A program made the translations under genes and the position numbers. The notes beneath the pieces were generated by a model. It saw nothing but the letters and a program-made list of their open reading frames with translations. It did no database searches and was not told where the DNA came from. A stretch of DNA of 64,000 nt, taken from assembly GCF_004571175.1 (NCBI RefSeq), contig NZ_CP038273.1, positions 1,364,001 through 1,428,000 of the forward strand, given 5' to 3'. Origin of the DNA: Legionella israelensis (GTDB lineage Bacteria > Pseudomonadota > Gammaproteobacteria > Legionellales > Legionellaceae). This document shows, one piece after another, positions 26,649 to 35,199 of this stretch (its first letter is position 1; each line of letters opens with the position of its first letter).

Positions 26649-26693
26649 ACATTTTTTACTAAATGTTAAATTTTAACATTTAGTAAAAAATGT
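26649..26693. repeat. 45-bp near-perfect palindrome inside an outer GGGGTC/GACCCC pair
   Basis: Two 22-bp arms, exactly complementary, are separated by a single T. An outer inverted pair GGGGTC (26639-26644) and GACCCC (26713-26718) brackets it. It lies in the 289 bp between yajR and mltB, both on the minus strand. It may be a strong terminator after yajR or a tiny mobile element; the outer hexamers recall the tips of Tn3-type inverted repeats, but nothing longer matches. Confidence 0.55.
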
Positions 26694-26744
26694 TTTTCTT
26701 AAACGCGCATGTGACCCCAGCACAGTATTTTTTAGAATAAATGC

Positions 26745-26773
26745 AAAAAAGACAAAGCTGCGTGACATGAGTT
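26745..26773 (+). repeat. dispersed repeat, copy 2 of 3
   Basis: This copy matches the one at 18469-18497 at 26 of 29 positions. In the same frame it reads KKDKAA and a TGA stop. Confidence 0.55.
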
Positions 26774-26852
26774 AAACATAGACCAATTTCACCGTAAGTG
26801 CTCAGCACCCAGATGAAAAATGTGGCTTATCCCAAGGATGGGTTCATTGAAA

Positions 26853-28262
26853 CTAAACAGTGGACAGTGCGGCTCGCCTTTTTTCTTTTTCAGCCAATAC
26901 CTGCTCAACGCTGCCTGTCAGGTAACGTTCCCGGCAGATCTGTATATAAATCACCTGTTCTTCTTCAGAAACGAGCAGATGATTCACACCAGAAAGAGGC
27001 TTTAATTTGTTCATAAGCTCGGTTTTATCCCAGACAAAAGGGTCAAAATGAACGATCACCGTACTCAAATAAACATTTGGCTTCATAAAGACAGCAACCA
27101 TACCCCAAAGTAAAGCAAGACTGGCATTCATCAGAAAAATCCCTGAACTGCCAGCCCATGGATAAAACAAACCGGCTGCAGCGCCACCGCAGAAAATACC
27201 AAGAAACTGACAACTGGAATAAACTCCCATGGCGGTACCTTTCGAGGCGGGATCAGCTTGTCTGGATACCAGGGAAGGCAGACTGGCCTCCAAAAAATTA
27301 AAGGCCGTAAAATAAAGAAACATCAGCAAACACAAAAACCACCAGCTTCCGTGAGCAAAACTCAGAAAACATTGGGTAAAAGCTGTTAGGATAACAGCCA
27401 ACAGAAACAAGGGTTTCATTTTTCGCTTTCTTTCGGCAACAGCAATAAAAGGTATCATCATGAGAAAAGAAAACACCATTAAGGGTAAATAAAACTGCCA
27501 TTGCTGAGCCAGATTGCCTTGCTTTAACTGCTGCTGTAATAGCAACGGTATTTCAAAAAAAGTAGCGGTTAAAACAAAATGCTGGCAAAAAATTCCAAAA
27601 TCAAGCCGCAATAAATGTCGATTTTTAATCACAATTTTTAACAAAGAGATTTTGGCCTCAGCGTCAGCGTGAAAGCGTTCTTGAGGAGGCTTTCTTATCA
27701 TCAGATGCAATAAAACCAACCCAAGCAAAGCCATGATAAAAGAAAGATAAAAAATTCCCTGCAAACCAAAATGACGGCTGATGGGTGGGCTGATGATCAT
27801 CGCCAAACTGAAAGAAAGACCAATCGTCATGCCAATCACGGCCATGGATTTTGTACGTTGTTCATCTGGAGTTAAATCTGCGAGCAACGCAATGAGAACG
27901 CTTCCTATTGCACCTGTACCCTGTAAGATTCGTGCCAAAATCATCCCATATATAGAATGGGTGATTGCACCGATGAGACTACCCAGAGCAAACAGGCACA
28001 AACCGAGAGTAATGATAGGCATTCGGCCAAAGCGATCAGAGAGCATACCAAAAGGAAGCTGTAAAATACCCTGGCTTAAGCCATAACCACCAAGCGCGAA
28101 ACCAATCAAGGCCGGGGTGGCTCCTGTCAGTTGCGGAGCATACAGAGTAAACACCGGAATCAACATAAACAAACCGAGCATTCGAAAAGAGAAAACAACG
28201 GCGATAGGAAAAACACTGTTTGACCAGGAAAACTTCATCAGCACTTGATAGGCAAAAAACAT
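26853..28262 (-). CDS. yajR: MFS transporter YajR with C-terminal YAM domain
   Basis: 469 residues, twelve hydrophobic segments, followed by a soluble C-terminal domain of about 75 residues (from NVYLSTVIVHFDPFV to the end) with a ferredoxin-like beta-alpha pattern, as in E. coli YajR. N-terminal matches are VFSFRMLGLFMLIPVFTLYA and LPFGMLSDRFGRMP (motif A). It is an inner-membrane proton-coupled transporter of uncertain substrate. The start may be M1 or MKFSWSNSVFP (residue 9); neither has a strong ribosome binding site. Confidence 0.88.
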   Translation of the reverse strand: MFFAYQVLMKFSWSNSVFPIAVVFSFRMLGLFMLIPVFTLYAPQLTGATPALIGFALGGYGLSQGILQLPFGMLSDRFGRMPIITLGLCLFALGSLIGAITHSIYGMILARILQGTGAIGSVLIALLADLTPDEQRTKSMAVIGMTIGLSFSLAMIISPPISRHFGLQGIFYLSFIMALLGLVLLHLMIRKPPQERFHADAEAKISLLKIVIKNRHLLRLDFGIFCQHFVLTATFFEIPLLLQQQLKQGNLAQQWQFYLPLMVFSFLMMIPFIAVAERKRKMKPLFLLAVILTAFTQCFLSFAHGSWWFLCLLMFLYFTAFNFLEASLPSLVSRQADPASKGTAMGVYSSCQFLGIFCGGAAAGLFYPWAGSSGIFLMNASLALLWGMVAVFMKPNVYLSTVIVHFDPFVWDKTELMNKLKPLSGVNHLLVSEEEQVIYIQICRERYLTGSVEQVLAEKEKRRAALSTV

Positions 28263-28453
28263 GGGTTACAAATGTTACAAAGTTAGCGACCGTGAAACAA
28301 GTCATCCTCCCAATTAATTGTCATGATTACGAATGAAAGAAACCACCCAGCCTTGACTTCAATTAGGATTTAGGTCGTTTCTGTGCCGCTCTGGATTTAC
28401 ATCTTTTTAAATTTGGATAAAAATATCCAGATAGTCATTTACCGACATTTTAA

Positions 28454-29044
28454 ATGTTTGCCGATTATCTCGCTGATTTTTTCCTAACCTTCAGTCAATT
28501 GACAGCCATTTGTTTTATCTCCCTGACTGGTTTTTTATTTATCAATCGGAAGCTTTTTTTTCAAGCCGCAAGCCTGGGCGCTTTTGATATCATTGTCAAT
28601 GTGGCCTTAAAGGGAACATTTAAAGTCCCTTTACCTGTGGAAATTGGCTCTGGTTATGCTTTTCCCAGCGGTCATATGCAATTTGCTACGGTATTTTATT
28701 TATGGCTCATTCTTTCTTATTCTTTCTGGCCCTTTCGTGTTATTACTGCCATTTTATTGACGGGTATCGGAGCCGGTTTAATTCATTATGGCTACCATAA
28801 CCTGTATGAAGTTTCAGGCGGATTGTTTTTTGGTATTTTGTTGATTGCTTTTTATCGCTACCTGTTAAAAAAATTCCATGCCCATACGCTCAGGCTGCTT
28901 TTAATGGTGGCTTGTTTTTTGATGCTCTATAATGCTTTTATCTACACCCTCATTCCCAGCCATGCCTGGTCTGCTTTTTATGTCTTATGGGGATTGCTCA
29001 TCGTGGAGCAAATCAGGTTAAAATTTGAGCCACTTTCTTCTTGA
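28454..29044 (+). CDS. PAP2-superfamily membrane protein with degenerate active site
   Basis: 196 residues, about six hydrophobic segments. The PAP2 phosphatase layout is visible but altered. Motif C1 is LKGTFKVPLP, where both arginines of the usual KxxxxxRPxP-type motif are replaced. Motif C2 is intact (AFPSGHMQF). In C3, LIHYGYHNLYEVSGG keeps the nucleophilic-site His, but the arginine is a leucine and the Asp a Glu. The family dephosphorylates lipid phosphates in the membrane; here the phosphate-binding arginines are lost, so activity is doubtful. Confidence 0.75.
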   Translation: MFADYLADFFLTFSQLTAICFISLTGFLFINRKLFFQAASLGAFDIIVNVALKGTFKVPLPVEIGSGYAFPSGHMQFATVFYLWLILSYSFWPFRVITAILLTGIGAGLIHYGYHNLYEVSGGLFFGILLIAFYRYLLKKFHAHTLRLLLMVACFLMLYNAFIYTLIPSHAWSAFYVLWGLLIVEQIRLKFEPLSS

Positions 29045-29202
29045 TTAAATCAAATGAGTTCGATATAAAAAGCGCAAATGCCATTTAGTCTGGCCTTCCT
29101 CTTTTGACTTTCAAAAATATCCTCTATTGCGAAATGCAGGTTAAATTGACAGTTTCAGCAATTAAAGGTAACTTCTTCCATTTTTCATCTAAGGGGCCTG
29201 CA

Positions 29203-29958
29203 ATGACTTCGATATTTACAGATAAAGTCGCTTTGATCACCGGTGGTGCTCGGGGGATTGGTAAAGCAACCGCACTTAAATTGGCAAAAGCAGGCTGCCA
29301 TGTGGCCATCGTGTATTTCAACAGCTCTGATGAGGCAGAGACATTGGTCAAAACCATTCAGGACATGGGGCGAAAAGCCATTGCCTTACAGGCCAATGTA
29401 GCGGATCATCAATCCGTAAAAGACATGCTAACGCAGTTTCGCAATCATTTTAACCGCCTCGATTTTTTAATCAGCAATGCAGCCAGTGGTGTATTAAAGC
29501 CGGCCTTAAAAATGTCGACCAAACACTGGCGCTGGTGCCTGGAAACCAATGCTCTTGCTCTCAATCATCTGGTATCTGGAGCACGCGAGCTAATGCCCAG
29601 GGGTGGGCGGGTTATTGCCCTGTCCAGCCTGGGAGCGCACAGAGCGATTCCCAATTATGCCTTCATCGGTGCTTCAAAGGCTGCCCTTGAAGCCTTGGTG
29701 CGCTCATTAAGTCTGGAATTAGCTGAAGCAGGCATTACCGTTAACACCGTCTCAGCAGGTGTCGTTGATACCGACGCGCTCAAACATTTTCCAAATCGAG
29801 AACAATTACTGGATGAATATCAATCGCATTCTTTATCTTCGCGTCCATTATTAGCCGACGATGTCGCTAATGCTGTTTATCTGCTTTGCCTGCCGGAAGC
29901 AGAAATGATCAATGCGCATACCTTGTTTGTGGATGCCGGCTACAGCAAAATGGGATAA
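29203..29958 (+). CDS. fabL: SDR-family enoyl-ACP reductase, FabL-like
   Basis: 251 residues from the ATG at 29203 (AAGGGG upstream). The glycine-rich NADPH loop is GGARGIGKA, and the tail of the protein matches FabL closely: DTDALKHFPNREQLLDEY and FVDAGYSK. SNAASGVLKPAL and YAFIGASKAALEAL carry the expected Tyr and Lys. FabL is the triclosan-tolerant enoyl-ACP reductase of Bacillus. Here it opens a cluster for a very-long-chain acyl group, so it probably performs a reduction during elongation on the specialised carrier encoded next. Confidence 0.78.
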   Translation: MTSIFTDKVALITGGARGIGKATALKLAKAGCHVAIVYFNSSDEAETLVKTIQDMGRKAIALQANVADHQSVKDMLTQFRNHFNRLDFLISNAASGVLKPALKMSTKHWRWCLETNALALNHLVSGARELMPRGGRVIALSSLGAHRAIPNYAFIGASKAALEALVRSLSLELAEAGITVNTVSAGVVDTDALKHFPNREQLLDEYQSHSLSSRPLLADDVANAVYLLCLPEAEMINAHTLFVDAGYSKMG

Positions 29959-30096
29959 CCTTGAGCAGCAACGTGTGAAGCTCAAACCCTATGTCGACGG
30001 CAATGGCGCTTTAATTAAATTACATATAGCTGTCTTTTAAAATTTTATGCTACAATTGGCGGCTTTATGAACCTGGTGAGCTCAGAGGATTTAAAA

Positions 30097-30510
30097 ATGA
30101 ATGTAGATAGCGTTTATCCTAAAGTAAGGGAGATTATCGCTGATGTATTGGTCATCGATGAAGATGACATATCCCCAGACAATCGTTTGATCGCCGATTT
30201 AAATGCCGAATCGATTGATTTTCTTGATTTGGTATTTCAGTTGGAGAAAGAATTTAACATCAAAATCCCGCGGGGACAACTGGAAAAAAATGCTCGTGGT
30301 GATTTATCTGAAGATGAGTTTGAAAAAAGCGGATTCATCACAGAAAAAGGAATGAAGGCTCTTAAAAACTATTTAGACGAAGTTCCTGAAGAGCATTTCA
30401 AAAAAGACATGAAAGTCAATGAAATCCCCACATTGTTTACTGTTAAGACGTTTTGCAAGCTCGTTGTTTCTGCAGTAAATGAACAAAAAACAAGTGAATC
30501 TTTGAACTGA
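30097..30510 (+). CDS. acpXL: AcpXL-like specialised acyl carrier protein
   Basis: 137 residues from the ATG at 30097 (AGAGGA upstream). The phosphopantetheine serine is in NAESIDFLDL (Ser39). It is followed by VFQLEKEFNIKIP, which matches the rhizobial AcpXL pattern FLDxVFxxxKEFxIKIP. AcpXL carries the 27-hydroxyoctacosanoyl group for lipid A. The protein is about 45 residues longer than rhizobial AcpXL, with extra sequence (about 62-110) between the IKIP segment and the last helix. It overlaps the next gene by one base (TGATG). Confidence 0.85.
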   Translation: MNVDSVYPKVREIIADVLVIDEDDISPDNRLIADLNAESIDFLDLVFQLEKEFNIKIPRGQLEKNARGDLSEDEFEKSGFITEKGMKALKNYLDEVPEEHFKKDMKVNEIPTLFTVKTFCKLVVSAVNEQKTSESLN

Positions 30511-31403
30511 TGCGGTTTTTATTCGTTGATCGAATTGTCCAGTTACAACCTGGGGAAAGCATTAAAGGCATCAAGCATATCACTCAGGATGATGCATTTC
30601 TCTCTTTAGATGAGCACGGTCGCTTTTATTTTGTTCCATCATTGATTGGTGAAACCCTGGGACAACTGGCTGCATGGAACGTGATGTTTCACAACCAGTT
30701 TCAGGCAAGACCCGTAGCAGGAGTCGTAGCCAGCGCACGCCTGCATCGACCGGCTTATGTGGGCGAAACCCTTTTGCTCGAATCTTATATTGATTGCCTT
30801 GACGCTCAGGCGGTGCAATATCATAGTCTCGCCCGTGTAGGCCAGGAAGCCGTTTTTACCATTGAAGGTGCCTTAGGGCCTCTATTACCTATGGATGATT
30901 TTATTGATCAGGAACTCGTTCGCCGGCAATTTTCAGAAATCAACCGTCCTGGAGACTGGGAGACAATAAGCCATAACCCATCTGAAATGAATAACACAAA
31001 GAATCCTCAGGCTCATTACCATCTAACAACCTCCCTGAAGTTTGATCGCATACTGAGTCTCATGCCAGACCACAGTGTCACTGCTGAAAAGCGCATCAGT
31101 CGGATGGCCGGCTATTTTGATGATCATTTCCCGAGAAAACCGGTCCTGCCTATGACCGTTTTACTGGAATGCAAATTGAATCTGGCAAAAGATTTTATTC
31201 AACAATCTCACTATGCAAACCGGTATCAGTTCAAAGAACTAAGAAGAGTCAAAATGAATGAATTTGTTTATCCGGGAGATGTACTGCTTTGTGAAGCTAA
31301 AATTAAGCAGCAAGGCGAAGAAGAACTCATTCTGAACTTTCGCAGTACCGTCAGTGGACACCGGGTCTGCGTTGCAGAGGCTGTATTTACCCAGAGGGGC
31401 TGA
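30510..31403 (+). CDS. double hot-dog 3-hydroxyacyl-ACP dehydratase (FabZXL-like)
   Basis: 297 residues made of two hot-dog folds. The C-terminal one has the FabA/FabZ active-site pattern (GYFDDHFPRKPVLPMTVLLE, with the catalytic His, and the acidic residue in the helix). The N-terminal one keeps the helix segment GETLGQLAAW but has no catalytic His, so it is probably structural. Its position between an AcpXL-like carrier and two ketosynthases matches fabZXL of the rhizobial lipid A cluster, where the equivalent protein is a single domain of about half this size. It should dehydrate 3-hydroxyacyl-AcpXL during elongation. Confidence 0.8.
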   Translation: MRFLFVDRIVQLQPGESIKGIKHITQDDAFLSLDEHGRFYFVPSLIGETLGQLAAWNVMFHNQFQARPVAGVVASARLHRPAYVGETLLLESYIDCLDAQAVQYHSLARVGQEAVFTIEGALGPLLPMDDFIDQELVRRQFSEINRPGDWETISHNPSEMNNTKNPQAHYHLTTSLKFDRILSLMPDHSVTAEKRISRMAGYFDDHFPRKPVLPMTVLLECKLNLAKDFIQQSHYANRYQFKELRRVKMNEFVYPGDVLLCEAKIKQQGEEELILNFRSTVSGHRVCVAEAVFTQRG

Positions 31404-31404
31404 T

Positions 31405-32697
31405 ATGAAACAAAGACGTGTCGCAATTACCGGACTGGGTGTGGTTTCACCGTTAGGTAATGATGTGGAATCCACCTGGCAGAATCTATTGGCAAAACAA
31501 TCAGGTATTGCAAAAATACGCCAGTTTGATGCCAGCAGCTTTCCCACTCAAATTGCTGCTGAAGTGAAAAATTTCTCTCCTAGTACACATCAAAAACAGC
31601 ATCGCTTTGCTCTGCCTTTTACACAATATGCCTTAAATGCCGCGGAACAGGCTTTTGATGATGCAGGCATTTTACCTACAGAAGAAAACGCCTCGCGCTG
31701 GGGGGTTATCACTGGCAGCGGGATGATGACAGCAGAATTTGAGTATTTACGTCGCTTTCATCAAACCTGCGCCTCAGATGGTGAAATCAACTGGAAACAA
31801 CTGCATCAACAGACTAAATCGTTTTATAAACTCACCGATTTTGGCAAAACGGTGGCTAACTCGGGCTTATCCTTGCTGATTCAACAATTTGGTATCAGCG
31901 GTTATGCTACATCTGTTCATACTGCCTGCGCTTCGGGCGGGCAGGCATTGGGACTTGCTTTGCAGGTCATTCGTCGCGGCGATGCGGATTTTATGCTTGC
32001 CGGCGGTTTTGATTCCATGATAAACCCCTTGGGCTTATCCAGTTTTTGTCTTTTAGGTGCATTATCGACTTATAATGAGACACCTGCTTCGGCAAGCCGC
32101 CCGTTTGATGCTACACGTAATGGTTTTGTCCTCGGTGAAGGCGCCGCCTTTCTGATCCTTGAAGAATGGGAGAAAGCCAAAGCAAGAGGCGCACGAATTT
32201 ACGCTGAATTAGCCGGAGAAGGCAATTCATTAAGTTCTTATCGCATTACAGACTCCCATCCTAACGGAGACGGTGCAATTCAGGCCATTGAGAGAGCGCT
32301 TGCTGAAGCCGTAGTCAGCTCTGATGATGTCGATTATATTAATGCACATGGCACCTCGACCAAAATGAATGATTTGAGCGAAACCAACGCCATCAAAGCT
32401 GTTTTTGGCAAACGTGCCTACCAAATTCCTGTCAGTTCAAGCAAAAGCCAAACTGGTCATCTTATTGCTGCAGCAGGCGCACTGGAGGCTGTCATTTCAG
32501 TTAAAGCCATTACCCACTCATATATTCCTATGACCGCCAATCTCACTACACCTGACCCGGATTGTAATCTGGATTATGTAACGGAAGGTCCTCGAGAAAA
32601 ATCTTTAGGTGTCGTGCTCTCCAACTCTTTTGGATTTGGTGGTTCGAATAGTTGCTTGCTGTTTAAACATCCAGACTTTAAAGGAGCGAGCCAATGA
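31405..32697 (+). CDS. beta-ketoacyl-ACP synthase II (FabF-type, active)
   Basis: 430 residues from the ATG at 31405, with AGAGGGG upstream; the gene begins one base after the dehydratase stop. The Cys-His-His triad is complete: TACASGGQALG, NAHGTSTKMND and KSQTGHLIAAAGALE. The Gly-rich NSFGFGGSNS is near the end. It corresponds to fabF2XL or fabF1XL of rhizobia and should extend the acyl chain on the AcpXL-like protein. Its stop overlaps the next KAS start by 4 bp. Confidence 0.9.
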   Translation: MKQRRVAITGLGVVSPLGNDVESTWQNLLAKQSGIAKIRQFDASSFPTQIAAEVKNFSPSTHQKQHRFALPFTQYALNAAEQAFDDAGILPTEENASRWGVITGSGMMTAEFEYLRRFHQTCASDGEINWKQLHQQTKSFYKLTDFGKTVANSGLSLLIQQFGISGYATSVHTACASGGQALGLALQVIRRGDADFMLAGGFDSMINPLGLSSFCLLGALSTYNETPASASRPFDATRNGFVLGEGAAFLILEEWEKAKARGARIYAELAGEGNSLSSYRITDSHPNGDGAIQAIERALAEAVVSSDDVDYINAHGTSTKMNDLSETNAIKAVFGKRAYQIPVSSSKSQTGHLIAAAGALEAVISVKAITHSYIPMTANLTTPDPDCNLDYVTEGPREKSLGVVLSNSFGFGGSNSCLLFKHPDFKGASQ

Positions 32698-33965
32698 GTC
32701 TAAACAACCGTGTTTTTATAACTGGTCTTGGCGCTCTCACAGCGACTGGCACCACGGCAGATGACAGCTGGAATGCAGTTTTGGCCGGTCAATCCGGCAT
32801 TCGAAACATTCAACAGTGGGATTTATCCGATTGGCCAGTGCATATTGGCGGTGAATTAAAAGAGTTTAAACCGGCAAAAATGCTGCCTGACCGTAAATTG
32901 TTCAAGGTTATCTCGCTCCAGGATGTCATGGGTATTAATGCAGCAGTACAAGCCATCCATCATAGCGGGTTGATATCCTACCGAGATGCTCTGGATGACG
33001 CTGAATCCTTCAATGAGCAAACGGCCATTTACGTAGGCTCTCCTGGCAACAAATATTATCAGCAATACGATTTTCTTCCATTGCTCAGCAAAAGCAATGA
33101 TGATATGAAAGTCTTCGCTCAGGAATTGTTTACAGAAGTGCATCCCATGTGGCTTTTGCGCATTCTTCCCAACAATGTTCTGGCTTATACCGGCATCACC
33201 TATGGTTTTAAAGGGCCGAACCATAACATCACTAATCATGCCATAGGCGGCGCTCAGGCCGTATTGGAAGCGTTTCATGCCATACAAACGGGGCAGGTTG
33301 AGCGTGCTGTTGTGGTAGCCTATGACATGGGTGTTGAGCCACAGGCTTTATTTTACTATGAGAAGCTCGGTGTCTTAAGCACCACTGATTTGAAGCCTTT
33401 TGAGCATGCACACGACGGAACCGTACTCGCTGATGGAGCCGCGGCCTTGATTCTTGAAAGTGAAAAAAGCGCAACCGCACGTAATGCGACTTGTCATGGC
33501 GAAATCATTGGAGGTTTATCAGCTACAGAAACTGCCGGTCTTTTTGCTGTTGAAAAAGAGGGAAAACCCTTGGCTGATTTGATGAGGCAAACACTGATGC
33601 AATGTCAACTCGACGCAAAGGAGATAGGGATGCTCGTCACTCACGGCAACGGCAATCCTAAATCCGATGATACGGAAGCCAGCGCTGTTCAAGCTGTTTT
33701 CCCATCAGAAACGCCAGTGACGGCGTTTAAATGGTCTACAGGACACACCTTATGTGCTTCAGGTCTGCTGGACACCGTTTTGGCGACCTATGCTCTAAAA
33801 CAACAATGCATACCCGGCATCGCCAATTTTAAACAGCCGGCGAACAGCAGCAAAGATCTGGCCATCTCGACCTCTCATCAATCCCTGAACCGCTCCCACG
33901 CGCTGATTATTAATCGGGGTTTCGGAAGTATGAACGCTTGTCTGGTGATAAAAGCCTGTGAATAA
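32694..33965 (+). CDS. ketosynthase-like protein lacking the nucleophilic Cys (chain-length-factor type)
   Basis: 423 residues with the KAS fold. At the site where the active Cys is expected (TACASG in its neighbour) it reads TNHAIGGAQAV, so the Cys is replaced by His. The two other catalytic positions remain (VTHGNGNPKSDD; FKWSTGHTLCASGLLD). Paired active and Cys-less ketosynthases form heterodimers in type II polyketide systems, where the second subunit sets chain length. Inference: this subunit pairs with the preceding KAS and helps reach a very long chain. It overlaps the acyltransferase start by 8 bp. Confidence 0.82.
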   Translation: MSLNNRVFITGLGALTATGTTADDSWNAVLAGQSGIRNIQQWDLSDWPVHIGGELKEFKPAKMLPDRKLFKVISLQDVMGINAAVQAIHHSGLISYRDALDDAESFNEQTAIYVGSPGNKYYQQYDFLPLLSKSNDDMKVFAQELFTEVHPMWLLRILPNNVLAYTGITYGFKGPNHNITNHAIGGAQAVLEAFHAIQTGQVERAVVVAYDMGVEPQALFYYEKLGVLSTTDLKPFEHAHDGTVLADGAAALILESEKSATARNATCHGEIIGGLSATETAGLFAVEKEGKPLADLMRQTLMQCQLDAKEIGMLVTHGNGNPKSDDTEASAVQAVFPSETPVTAFKWSTGHTLCASGLLDTVLATYALKQQCIPGIANFKQPANSSKDLAISTSHQSLNRSHALIINRGFGSMNACLVIKACE

Positions 33966-34812
33966 CATCAATCAACAGATAAAGAACCTGCCTGTCAGCT
34001 TTGCTGGGAAATTGATTTATCGCCTGTTGCCTTATCGACGTAAAACCATCGGCTCTAATATTGATCAAGTCTATGGTCATCAGATTTGCTCCAAAAGTAA
34101 GCAGCACCTGATAAAAGCCTATTATTCCCATTTAGCTAAATCCGTTAAAGAAGCCATTCAGCTTCGCTTTATGAGTCAGGAACAGCTTAAGCAATCGGTC
34201 GAAGTCAAAGGTCATCAATATTTATTGGATATTGTTACTCAAAAAAAAGGCGTATTAATTCTGACCGGTCATTTTGGCAACTGGGAATTTGCCCCCATAG
34301 GGGGTATTCTTAATTTTCATCAATTTAAAGGCCAATTTCATTTTATTCGTAAGAGCATAGGCTTTAAAAAACTTGAACAAATTCTATTTAGCCGTTATTA
34401 CAAAGCCGGTTTAAACGTGATTCCTATGAAAAACTCACTGAATCAGGTTTGTGATGCCTTGGACAAAAACCATGCTGTTGTTTTTGTCATGGATCAGCAT
34501 GCAATTCTGGGAAATCGCGATGGTATAGCCGTTGAATTTTTTGGCAAAAAAGCAGGTACTTATCGCAGCCTTGCCAGCTTGTCCTGCTATACAGGTGTTC
34601 CGGTGGTTCCTGCCGCAAGCTACAGATTAGCTGATGGAAAACATGTCCTTGAATTTCATGAGCCTATTCACTGGCAGGATCATCCAAGTCGCCAGGAAGC
34701 CATCTATCAGAACACCTTGGCTTACAACAAAGCCCTGGAAAAATTGGTTCTTGCCCATCCCGAACAATGGCACTGGATGCATAAACGCTGGAAATTAAGA
34801 AATATAGATTAA
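33958..34812 (+). CDS. LpxL/HtrB-family lipid A acyltransferase (LpxXL-like)
   Basis: 284 residues from a GTG inside the preceding gene. It has the H(X4)E active-site motif in LTGHFGNWEFAP and the family segments VFVMDQHAI and FFGKKAGTYRSLA. No clear N-terminal membrane helix is seen, only a hydrophobic patch. The position at the end of the acpXL-like cluster corresponds to lpxXL, which transfers the very-long-chain acyl group from AcpXL to lipid A. Acceptor and donor are inferred from context. Confidence 0.85.
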   Translation: MNNINQQIKNLPVSFAGKLIYRLLPYRRKTIGSNIDQVYGHQICSKSKQHLIKAYYSHLAKSVKEAIQLRFMSQEQLKQSVEVKGHQYLLDIVTQKKGVLILTGHFGNWEFAPIGGILNFHQFKGQFHFIRKSIGFKKLEQILFSRYYKAGLNVIPMKNSLNQVCDALDKNHAVVFVMDQHAILGNRDGIAVEFFGKKAGTYRSLASLSCYTGVPVVPAASYRLADGKHVLEFHEPIHWQDHPSRQEAIYQNTLAYNKALEKLVLAHPEQWHWMHKRWKLRNID

Positions 34813-35199
34813 GGCTAATCAAAATTAGCAGACAATCATCAAGGTAAATCCTACTTTGATTACATTATGCCTTATAATGTAACAACGCGTCTGCGCAAAA
34901 ATGTTCAGTTTTAATCCCTTTATGAAAATATTTATTGATTAAAAGGGTATGAGCTTACTCCAAGAGGGCAAGATCATGTAATTTTGAGTTAATTTAACAT
35001 TAAAAATTTCGTGTAATTATTCAAATAAATCTCTGGCAAATCTAATACCTCAATAATACTTTTTTCTTTTTTTAAAGATAAATATTCAAAAAAATAATTG
35101 ACTGACAAATAAACTTAATGATAATTATTGAGTACTATTGATCATAAAGTAATGAAGCTGTGCTTCTGTTTGCATTCACAAAAATAGGGGGCGAGGCTT
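34813..35199. other. AT-rich intergenic region with a hairpin after the acyl cluster
   Basis: About 390 bp. A perfect 9-bp hairpin (TTACATTAT...ATAATGTAA, 34860-34882) lies about 50 bp after the acyltransferase stop and may be a transcription stop signal, although it lacks a U-tract. The remaining AT-rich DNA must hold the promoter of the next gene. Nothing else is recognised. Confidence 0.4.
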
